From the NCBI GenBank assembly GCA_003354225.1, contig PIVH01000769.1, positions 1 to 5,023 on the forward strand: a DNA stretch of 5,023 nt, given 5' to 3'. How positions within the stretch are numbered: the first letter of the stretch is position 1; each line of letters opens with the position of its first letter. The DNA comes from Globobulimina sp. Lineage: Eukaryota; Foraminifera; Rotaliida. The position numbers and the translations under genes are program-made. The notes under the pieces are model-generated. The model had not been told where the DNA came from, did not search any database, and worked only from the letters and a program-made list of their open reading frames with translations. This document shows positions 1 through 5,023 of this stretch, one piece after another.

Positions 1-132
1 ATACGAAATTCCCTCGTAAAAATCATATTTAGGATCGCCAATCTAAAAGACAAGTGTAGACATTGGAGACATGAAATGTAACGGTCTCGAAAATCACTTA
101 GTTGGCCAAAGTCAATTGTCATCCATGATGTC

Positions 133-148
133 GTCAGACAGTCAGACA
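133..148 (+). repeat. Tandem duplication of the octamer GTCAGACA
   Basis: Two exact adjacent copies of GTCAGACA lie between the box A and box B matches of the tRNA-like block. They help to explain why the box spacing is longer than in a normal tRNA. Confidence 0.8.
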
Positions 149-163
149 TGCAGGTTCAAAACC

Positions 164-181
164 TGGCGCGTGATGGCGCCA
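164..181 (+). other. Perfect 6-bp GC-rich hairpin
   Basis: TGGCGC at 164-169 pairs perfectly with GCGCCA at 176-181 around the loop GTGATG. It stands out in an AT-rich spacer and overlaps the end of the T-arm-like hairpin (CAGGT 151-155 with ACCTG 161-165), so the two stems would compete by a couple of bases. It may be part of the folded body of a tRNA-derived repeat RNA. Confidence 0.6.
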
Positions 182-207
182 GTGATGTAACCATTAATCC
201 AGGTTTG

Positions 208-236
208 TTTATTTTTATTTTTATTTTTGTTTGTTT
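208..236 (+). repeat. Simple repeat, (ATTTTT)3 followed by (GTTT)2
   Basis: Three exact ATTTTT units occupy 211-228 and two GTTT units 229-236. Translated on the plus strand this gives an Ile/Phe alternation, so the overlapping short open frame at 148-351 reflects composition. As a tail to the tRNA-like block it would fit a SINE. It also offers several T5 Pol III stop signals. Confidence 0.85.
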
Positions 237-472
237 ACCTATGAAGAGCCAACCAATATTCCCATTAGATTTATACCATATGGGAGAGAAAGTGAAAAGA
301 AAGCAATTGAAAATGAAACGATATTTGCTGGGATATCTTCAAAACTTCTAAGAAATCAGATTGTTTCAATTTGACTTTTTTTATGTTTTTCGTGTGTTTC
401 GTGGTAACACTTATATGTTGTGCTTGTGCGAGGATGTGGTCAATCTTTAAAGACTTCATTCGATATAAATTT

Positions 473-498
473 AAAAAAAAAAACAACAACAAAAAAAA
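473..498 (+). repeat. A-rich low-complexity run
   Basis: An A11 run (473-483), a short CAA-repeat section and a further A8 run follow one another. The Lys/Asn-rich plus-strand peptide here is a composition effect. Confidence 0.8.
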
Positions 499-644
499 GA
501 TTGAATCAATTGAAATTATACAGAGGATATTTAATTTAATAAATCAATTGGAAATTTAACAATCTCCGCAGTATTCGTCAAAACGATCGAATAAAATTTG
601 ATTTATATTCTGTATTTTTTTAGATTTTAATAGGTTATAATTAC

Positions 645-1738
645 TTAATTGGCAAAATACGATACATTGAATACTGATCCTTCGCACAACGTATATCTCA
701 ATCCCCCGCACACTGGATTTGTTTTATAATAATCACCGCAACAGGTTTTATCTACGGCGCACACAAATTTTTGACACAATGCGGCCGGATCTGTTCCATT
801 TAGAATATAATCGTCAAAAAAATAACCATAATTGTCTAATTTTTGTGAATCGGATTCAGTAAACTCTAAACTTCCCTTTTTCTGAAATAATGCCTCACAA
901 ATAACACCGACAATGATTATGCCAACAACAAAAGCAAGTATTAACAGAACGGGACCGCACTGATTCCAACATTTACCACAAAGACCAGGCTCTTCTGTGG
1001 GGTCTTTTTTCTTATAAAACAATACCTTGGCCGCCTGATATAATTTATCATCCAAATCGTTCACAAATAAAACACCGATACAATTGGTTATTGCGGCATA
1101 TTGATCACCTGTTTTTTTTTAATTAGTGTTTGTTTTTTGCATGTTTAGGTTTAAAAACGTTACACGGAAACATTCCGCAACAAATTGTTATTTTAGTAAA
1201 AGCACGACATACCAGCATAGGCCCCAACATAGGCCCAGACCAATGCCGCGTAAATAGTCATGAAACTCTCTAATAATACAAACAAAGACAATGCTTTGCA
1301 AAGAAAATTGCCGTGAAATACTAAAATTTTCAAACTGCCAAAAAAATCGGCGGCTACGAAATAAGACACAAACACCAATGCGATGTAAAAAGCCTGCGAA
1401 TCAATATCTTTCGCTTCACATTGTAATAATTCTGCTGGTGGGAAGGTTTTATAATATTGCGCAAAATCATTACAATTAAACCACTCAACACTGACGTTCA
1501 CCTCATCTTTTTTTAAACTGTCATGGCCCTCTTTGATGATAATGCCTAATAATACATATTGACAGATTAGGGCAGCCACTCCGATCACAAATTTGGATAA
1601 TACCCTATCTTTTGGTGCGTACACGAAAAACTCATATGTGGAGTCTCCAAACTCTCTCTCTCTCTCTGCCTCCTTTGCGCCGGCTGAGGAGGAACTATCT
1701 GCCCTATTATCAGGATCTTCGGCTGCGGTGGTGTTCAT
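645..1738 (-). CDS. Five-helix membrane protein, spliced from two exons; function unknown
   Basis: The coding sequence is exon 1 (1738-1213) joined to exon 2 (1108-645), giving 329 residues. Exon 2 has no ATG in frame, so it cannot stand alone. The splice completes codon Gly176 and keeps the frame. Hydrophobic segments lie at about 49-69, 115-140, 148-174, 178-192 and 227-249. The predicted topology is N-terminus inside and C-terminus outside, and other features agree with it. N81-V-S and C89/C107 lie in the first outer loop. A Lys-rich stretch and CGKCWNQC (219-226) lie on the inner side. The outer tail carries six cysteines (287, 292, 298, 299, 309, 317) and sequons at N279 and N323. Residues 184-199 carry Asn, Phe and LDD..Y positions like those I recall from uncharacterised protist membrane proteins. 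I recognise no transporter or channel signature. The start is the first ATG in exon 1; the frame is open upstream, so an additional 5' exon is possible. Confidence 0.8.
1109..1212 (-). other. GT-AG intron, 104 bases
   Basis: On the minus strand the donor reads G|GTATGT (first intron base at 1212). The acceptor reads an A run followed by CAG|GT (last intron base at 1109). A CTAAT branch-point-like motif lies at 1126-1122, about 14 bases before the acceptor. The intron contains stops in the frame of both exons: TAA at 1195-1193 for read-through of exon 1, and TAA at 1121-1119 upstream of exon 2. Removing it restores one continuous frame (phase 1, splitting a Gly codon) and joins a helical hairpin to the next transmembrane segment. 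Confidence 0.85.
1652..1667. repeat. (CT)8 microsatellite inside coding exon 1
   Basis: Eight CT units on the plus strand encode the alternating Arg-Glu stretch (about residues 25-29) in the charged, Ser/Ala-rich cytosolic N-terminus of the membrane protein. It is translated in frame. A dinucleotide repeat in coding sequence is prone to frameshift, but here the frame is intact. Confidence 0.9.
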
Positions 1739-1780
1739 AGCTATATCTAATGAGTAATTTGTAAACTGTAGTTGGTGGAA

Positions 1781-1848
1781 GGAGGATAAAGGAAGGGTTT
1801 TTTTTTTGTTATTTTTACTGACAGTGAAAACTTTTTACAGTCTTCATT
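1781..1848 (+). promoter_or_regulatory. Upstream block A, similar to the block before the secreted protein gene
   Basis: The block begins with GGAGGATAAA, followed by a purine stretch, a T10 run and GTTATTT, then a GAAAA-T5-AC-TCTTC-like segment. The same order recurs at 3496-3555, with an identical 10-base start. It lies about 45 bases upstream of the membrane-protein ATG, which is on the opposite strand, and about 100 bases before the RING relic on the plus strand. It may be a core promoter or 5' leader element, or duplicated flanking DNA. Function is inferred from similarity alone. Confidence 0.3.
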
Positions 1849-1926
1849 TATTCAACAAGGTCGAGGAGAATTTCTCAGATCAGATTTGAAAATTATGGAT
1901 AATCACTTAAGGGGAACAAATCACAG

Positions 1927-2109
1927 TTGTTCGTATGGACCAAATGCAGTCACAAATACTGCAAAACATGTGCATCAAATGTGGTAAACGAATGTCGATC
2001 TATCATTGTTGAATTGCATTCCAGTTTGCCAATATCCACAATGCGATCAGTTATTAAATCAATTGCAAATAAAATCATTATTATTCTAAGTTTTTCATTA
2101 TTATTCTGA
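1927..2109 (+). pseudogene. Frameshifted fragment of a RING/RBR-type zinc finger
   Basis: In one frame, positions 1945-1971 encode C-x-H-x2-C-x2-C (KCSHKYCKTC), the central zinc-ligand pattern of a RING domain. In the +1 frame, positions 2027-2044 encode C-x4-C (CQYPQC), the closing pair as found in RING1 of RING-between-RING E3 ligases. The distance between the two parts is about 18 residues plus one base, so a single indel would explain the break. The expected first CxxC pair, roughly 10-15 residues upstream, is absent in all three plus frames, and there is no ATG with a coding-length frame. The original protein would have been a ubiquitin E3 ligase. I judge this to be a decayed fragment. 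A cryptic intron of about 41 bases (GTAAAC to CCAG) does not restore the frame. Alternatively the match is chance, since only five or six residues define it. Confidence 0.4.
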
Positions 2110-2110
2110 G
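2075..2110. repeat. Two 16-base direct repeats, period 20
   Basis: TCATTATTATTCTAAG (2075-2090) recurs as TCATTATTATTCTGAG (2095-2110) with one mismatch. The pair lies immediately downstream of the stop codon of the minus-strand hydrolase, so it would be in its 3' untranslated region, and also at the end of the RING relic. Confidence 0.8.
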
Positions 2111-2117
2111 TATAAAT

Positions 2118-3344
2118 TTAAGTATTTTTTGTGAACCAGTTAGAAAGTGCTTGACACAGTTTATCCATTGCATCATTTGCCTCAGGAAAAACAGAGTGAA
2201 ATATCACAAACGCATGGGGCATATAATCCACTTGATAATAGATTAATTCCTTACTTTCTTTCGAATTCTCATTAAATATATTATTCTTTCTTAATTTCTG
2301 CACCAATTTCTGTGAATCATCATAGAGACATTCATGCTTTGAAACAAATATCATGACATTACAATGCAACTTCTGCGCTGAACAATAAATAGCACTGAAA
2401 AAGGGTGAACGTAAATTATTTTCATCATTACCGACAGCAATCAATGCAGAGCGTGAAGTATAGGTATTACATAAAATTAAGTCATGACATTGACATTGTA
2501 CCCATGACTTATTTTGCATTGCTAAGTCAAGCCAGGGTGACAATAATACCATTCCTAACGGATGAATAGATGACAAATTAAGCAATGATAGTTTTTGCAC
2601 AAATAATGTGCATAAACCACCGCCAGCACTGTCACCAATCAGTACAATTCTTTTCGGATTAATGTTATAATAAAATAGTAAGTACAAATACATTGTCATT
2701 ACTTGGTCCACTTGGTATGGTATATCCACCTTTGGTGGCTTCGCATAATCAATGAATAATATTTTTATATTTGTATATAACGACAATCGACTCGCATAGC
2801 CAATATGTGAGGGACCGCCTAAGCTGTAACCACCGCCATGCACAAAAACAATCAGCTTATCACTGATATCATGTTTTTCAATTTCATCTGTTGCTGCAAT
2901 CCAAAAATAATCGACATCGCGCGGACTGAAATATTTGTAGTTATAATGCTCATGTAACTTGCTCGGAATATCGTATTTTTCTTTTAATTTGTCCATACAA
3001 GTGATGATAAAATGCGTTTTATGTAAAGTGTGGTGGCTGATATTGGTGTAGTTCGGGATTGGGACAAGAATTCCCACTCCAAAATCAACCATTCGATTAA
3101 AAAAAGTTAAATAAATGTAATCAAAACTAAATAAACAATTATTTAATATGGGCCATGTTTTTTTAATTGGGATTAATAACTTAATAATGAATAATAAAGA
3201 ATGAACCGATCGTAATTCTGGAGATAAACACTTGTAATTATTGTTGATACATGGAATTAAATCGAGTATCACATGAAATGTCAACAAAAGTTTGAGAAAT
3301 ACCCCCAATAATATCTGCACTATTAACGAAACTAACCTTTCCAT
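2118..3344 (-). CDS. Alpha/beta hydrolase, HSL / arylacetamide deacetylase-like esterase
   Basis: This 408-residue protein should hydrolyse carboxyl esters such as acylglycerols, sterol or xenobiotic esters. The oxyanion-hole motif HGGG is at 169-172 and the nucleophile elbow GDSAGG at 237-242, with Ser239. The general base is probably His377 in MPHAF. The catalytic acid position appears to be Glu338 in ECLYDD, where many relatives have Asp; Glu is also known there. These motifs and spacings mark the hormone-sensitive-lipase-type (alpha/beta hydrolase 3) family. Residues 5-30 are strongly hydrophobic and could act as a signal anchor to the ER, as in arylacetamide deacetylases. The family core starts only at about residue 140, so the first 140 residues are a lineage-specific extension with a second hydrophobic stretch (about 50-60). 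It is a single open exon. The gene is divergent from the secreted glycoside hydrolase-like gene. The substrate cannot be told from sequence. Confidence 0.9.
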   Translation of the reverse strand: MERLVSLIVQILLGVFLKLLLTFHVILDLIPCINNNYKCLSPELRSVHSLLFIIKLLIPIKKTWPILNNCLFSFDYIYLTFFNRMVDFGVGILVPIPNYTNISHHTLHKTHFIITCMDKLKEKYDIPSKLHEHYNYKYFSPRDVDYFWIAATDEIEKHDISDKLIVFVHGGGYSLGGPSHIGYASRLSLYTNIKILFIDYAKPPKVDIPYQVDQVMTMYLYLLFYYNINPKRIVLIGDSAGGGLCTLFVQKLSLLNLSSIHPLGMVLLSPWLDLAMQNKSWVQCQCHDLILCNTYTSRSALIAVGNDENNLRSPFFSAIYCSAQKLHCNVMIFVSKHECLYDDSQKLVQKLRKNNIFNENSKESKELIYYQVDYMPHAFVIFHSVFPEANDAMDKLCQALSNWFTKNT

Positions 3345-3560
3345 TGTATTTGTATGTTAGTAATGATCATATGAATACAAATCGGAATGTTACCTGGAAT
3401 ACCCATATACACCATAATTTTTCCATACTTTATGAATATTTCTAACCTTTGATTTAATGCTTGCAATTATTAGGGAAAACATTGGATTTGTATTAGGAGG
3501 ATAAATAAAGTTTTTTGTTTTGTTATTTAAAGGAAAAGTTTTTTTACTTCTTACTGTATA
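3345..3560. promoter_or_regulatory. Divergent intergenic region between the two hydrolase genes
   Basis: These 216 AT-rich bases separate the start codons of two genes pointing away from each other, so both promoters and 5' leaders must lie here or overlap the genes. It contains a TACTAAC heptamer on the minus strand (3362-3356), 11 bases before the hydrolase ATG, and upstream block B on the plus strand. I see no convincing TATA box assignment. Confidence 0.5.
3496..3555 (+). promoter_or_regulatory. Upstream block B, similar to block A
   Basis: The block reads GGAGGATAAA, then a purine stretch, T6-G-T4, GTTATTT, GGAAAAG, T7 and ACTTCTT, and ends 5 bases before the ATG of the secreted protein. 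The order and several sub-strings match 1781-1848 on the same strand. Its position makes a core promoter or 5' leader role plausible for this gene. Confidence 0.3.
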
Positions 3561-4787
3561 ATGATAATGTATTTGAAAAAGAATATCTTATTTGTCATAA
3601 TATTCAATGCTATCATAATGCATTGCAAAATCCAAATGCCATGGCAATATCATGGCTATAATGAATTCCCTGTTTTATTCTTTGGTGCGTCTCCCAAAGA
3701 TTTAGAAACAATATCAACTATGACATTAGCAGCAAGACATGGAATCGTAGGATGGGGCTGGCAACAAAATAATACAGGCATTCACGGATCAGAGGAACTC
3801 AATGAATATAATGAGGCAAAAGCGTTTTTCGAATTTTATAATAATAAATCAAATGATATTCAGCACCACACTGATTCAACATTTGTATATCGATCTGGAT
3901 CCTCAGCCAATCCATTCTGGAAAAGTGTAGCAAATATTGTATTTGATCCAAATTATGCGGACTTTTGGATTCAAAATGATGAGAATAAGGTTTGTTGGCA
4001 AAAGAACAGCGATTTATATGATAATTTAGAGGGTGGACCGATGTTTAACTTTAGTAATGTTTCAGCGCAGAGCTATTATTTGGAAAATGTAATCAAAGAA
4101 ATTGTAAATGATTTGCCATATATAAATAGTGTATTTTTTGATTTATGTGATTGGGCATATTGTAATTATCCATGGTCATCGCTTACAAATTGTACAACGT
4201 TGGCTGGTTTGAGTGATAATGATAAATATAGTTTGGGTATGTCTGCAGTGGAAGTGTTTAAAAGTGCAGCTCAATTATTGAATGATAATGGTATCATTCC
4301 AATATATTCGTTTATGACTTTATTAAATTCAAATGGTTTAATGGACGATTTTACAAAATGTAAAGTTGATGAAGAAACATGGATAAATAAGTTAGAAAAT
4401 ATGACATGGATAAGATATCAGGAATATTGGCCTGATGTTGGTGGCACTGCAATACAAAATAATTCAGCTTCATTTCTAAATATGATTCAAGAATTAAAAT
4501 ATAATTTAGCGATACAAGTGCATTCTTATGGTGTTAAACCAAATGTAACTGTCGATCCGTATTTTATTGGCTCATTTTTAATGGCACAGCAAGATTATTC
4601 TTATTTTGGTTGTTCTAATGGCTGGTTTGATGATAATTGGTCATGGCATAATTCATATGATAATGTGTATGGTAAACCAGTGACAGAACCTATCCAATCG
4701 AACGAGGATCAATGGTTTAGATCGTTTGAAAAATGTAACTTGACGGTTAATTTGAAAACAAGAACAGCCCAATTTGTATGGAAGTAA
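3561..4787 (+). CDS. Secreted protein resembling a TIM-barrel glycoside hydrolase (GHL15-like)
   Basis: The protein has 408 residues. Lys6-Lys7 followed by a hydrophobic stretch at 9-20 and Cys22 looks like a signal peptide, so the product should be secreted or enter the ER. There are ten N-glycosylation sequons (N70, N95, N163, N166, N210, N280, N300, N328, N359, N393) and eight cysteines. The body is rich in Trp, Tyr and Asp. Strand-like segments ending in acidic residues include VFFDLCD (191-197, Asp194 and Asp197) and IRYQEYWP (284-291, Glu288), as expected at the barrel mouth. The C-terminal part, YGKPVTEP...W.RSFEKCNLTVN and a final Trp-Lys, fits the small beta-sandwich that closes putative glycoside hydrolases of the GHL15 type. 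The family call rests on remembered pattern and is not certain; the sugar substrate is unknown. The first ATG is chosen because it gives the signal peptide; a second ATG two codons later would do so too. Confidence 0.75.
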   Translation: MIMYLKKNILFVIIFNAIIMHCKIQMPWQYHGYNEFPVLFFGASPKDLETISTMTLAARHGIVGWGWQQNNTGIHGSEELNEYNEAKAFFEFYNNKSNDIQHHTDSTFVYRSGSSANPFWKSVANIVFDPNYADFWIQNDENKVCWQKNSDLYDNLEGGPMFNFSNVSAQSYYLENVIKEIVNDLPYINSVFFDLCDWAYCNYPWSSLTNCTTLAGLSDNDKYSLGMSAVEVFKSAAQLLNDNGIIPIYSFMTLLNSNGLMDDFTKCKVDEETWINKLENMTWIRYQEYWPDVGGTAIQNNSASFLNMIQELKYNLAIQVHSYGVKPNVTVDPYFIGSFLMAQQDYSYFGCSNGWFDDNWSWHNSYDNVYGKPVTEPIQSNEDQWFRSFEKCNLTVNLKTRTAQFVWK

Positions 4788-5023
4788 GCACTGTGATGCG
4801 TGTAGGTGTTTGCTTGCTGCATTTAGGTATTTAGATTTGACAATATTTATACTACACAAAAATCCTTGAAACTCACTTAAAAAGTTAGTAAAAAGTTAGA
4901 TGTTTTTTAAAAAGAATCACAATTGCAATATGAATATAGTTTATTATTGCTTCTATTAATGACGATTGGAATAATATCACATTACTATGCAATCCTCAGA
5001 TTTATTTTGCTGTTTATTTATTA
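4788..5023. other. 3' flank of the secreted protein gene; nothing else supported
   Basis: This is AT-rich non-coding sequence. I see no exact AATAAA on the plus strand, only AATAAT near 4970. On the minus strand AATAAA-like strings occur at the extreme right edge and could belong to a gene outside the window. A short minus-strand frame at 4653-4859 mostly overlaps the plus-strand gene and shows no domain. Confidence 0.6.
4879..4899. repeat. Two 10-base direct repeats AAAAAGTTAG
   Basis: The two copies are exact and separated by a single T (period 11). Read on the minus strand they give two CTAAC motifs, each followed by TTTTTA, the second ending in AAG. This resembles a branch point and 3' splice site, but no exon is recognised beside it. 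Confidence 0.8.

Larger units (their letters stand above)
87..236 (+). repeat. Possible tRNA-derived SINE or tRNA relic with internal Pol III promoter
   Basis: Positions 94-105 (TCACTTAGTTGG) match the tRNA box A pattern TRGYNNARYNGG at all but two positions. Positions 153-163 (GGTTCAAAACC) match the box B consensus GGTTCRANNCC exactly and form a T-arm-like stem with a TTCAAAA loop. The gap of 47 bases between the boxes is longer than in a standard tRNA and would fit a long variable arm or an insertion. The predicted 7-base acceptor strands (87-93 and 167-173) do not pair, so this is not an intact tRNA gene. A short body and a simple-repeat tail of ATTTTT units follow, and their T5 runs could end Pol III transcription. 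This order (tRNA-like head, short body, simple tail) is that of a tRNA-derived SINE. No clear target-site duplication was seen, and a single copy cannot prove a SINE. Confidence 0.35.
1..640. other. Left intergenic region without a supported protein gene
   Basis: This AT-rich stretch lies downstream of the minus-strand membrane-protein gene. It contains a tRNA-like block (about 87-181), a T-rich tail (208-236) and an A-rich run (473-498), each listed separately. Short open frames at 148-351 and 371-559 (plus) and 271-492 (minus) have repeat-driven or lysine/phenylalanine-rich composition, and none shows a recognisable motif. A minus-strand frame is open from an ATG at 149 through the left edge (49 codons). 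It overlaps the tRNA-like block and has no recognised domain. An AATAAA at 590-595 on the plus strand could serve a plus-strand transcript, but I see no gene for it. Confidence 0.6.

Noticed and set aside
1-149. Minus-strand frame of 49 codons open through the left edge, with ATG at 149
   Set aside because: It overlaps the tRNA-like block, is short and has no recognised domain. It could be a gene end only if the sequence beyond the edge supports it.
87-174. Functional tRNA gene
   Set aside because: Box A and box B are present, but the acceptor strands do not pair and no clean anticodon arm can be drawn.
148-351. Plus-strand 67-codon open frame
   Set aside because: Its core is the Ile/Phe alternation produced by the ATTTTT repeat and its start lies in the tRNA-like block; no domain is visible.
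271-492. Minus-strand 73-codon frame
   Set aside because: It starts at a non-ATG codon in the A-rich run, overlaps other weak frames and shows no motif.
371-559. Plus-strand 62-codon frame with a hydrophobic start
   Set aside because: Composition follows T-rich then A-rich simple sequence; no conserved motif and no supporting context.
1291-1479. Plus-strand 62-codon frame
   Set aside because: It lies antisense inside exon 1 of the membrane-protein gene and is a shadow.
1895-1987. Plus-strand ATG with 30 codons in a frame open from 1790
   Set aside because: It is too short, runs in a different frame from the RING-like residues, and has no domain. It is noted only because the open stretch follows upstream block A.
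4653-4859. Minus-strand 68-codon frame
   Set aside because: It is mostly antisense to the secreted protein gene, shows no motif and is not in a coding context.
1-5023. CRISPR array, bacterial operon, or transposon with terminal repeats and transposase
   Set aside because: No regularly spaced repeats, no Shine-Dalgarno spacing and no transposase or reverse transcriptase motif were found on either strand.

Overview
The window looks like nuclear DNA of a eukaryote, probably a unicellular one. It is AT-rich, and the genes are separated by AT-rich spacers with homopolymer runs. There are no bacterial ribosome binding sites or operon spacing. One gene is split by a 104-base GT-AG intron with a GTATGT donor and a CTAAT branch-point-like motif. 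The proteins carry secretory signals, N-glycosylation sequons and luminal-type cysteine clusters. All genes read in the standard code and stop at TAA. I cannot name the species. The membrane-protein pattern and the T-rich simple sequence recall stramenopile/rhizarian-type protists, but that is only an impression.

Layout, left to right. Bases 1-640 hold no convincing protein gene. They do contain a tRNA-like stretch with box A and box B matches, followed by a GC hairpin and an (ATTTTT)n tail, which reads like a degenerate tRNA-derived SINE or tRNA relic. Bases 645-1738, minus strand, are one gene for a five-helix membrane protein of 329 residues. It appears as two open frames until the intron at 1109-1212 is removed. 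Bases about 1781-2110 hold the divergent upstream region of that gene and, on the plus strand, a short zinc-ligand pattern of a RING/RBR ubiquitin ligase that is split by a frameshift and lacks its first half; it is most likely a gene relic. Bases 2118-3344, minus strand, encode an intact HSL-type alpha/beta hydrolase with an N-terminal hydrophobic anchor. Bases 3561-4787, plus strand, encode a secreted, heavily glycosylated protein resembling TIM-barrel glycoside hydrolases. Bases 4788-5023 hold only its 3' flank.

The two hydrolases are divergent across 216 bases and could share a promoter region, but nothing shows that they act in one pathway. All three intact products are predicted to enter the secretory pathway or membranes. 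I do not see a novel multi-gene system here. The most useful results are the spliced reconstruction of the membrane gene, the RING relic, and a sequence block shared by two upstream regions.
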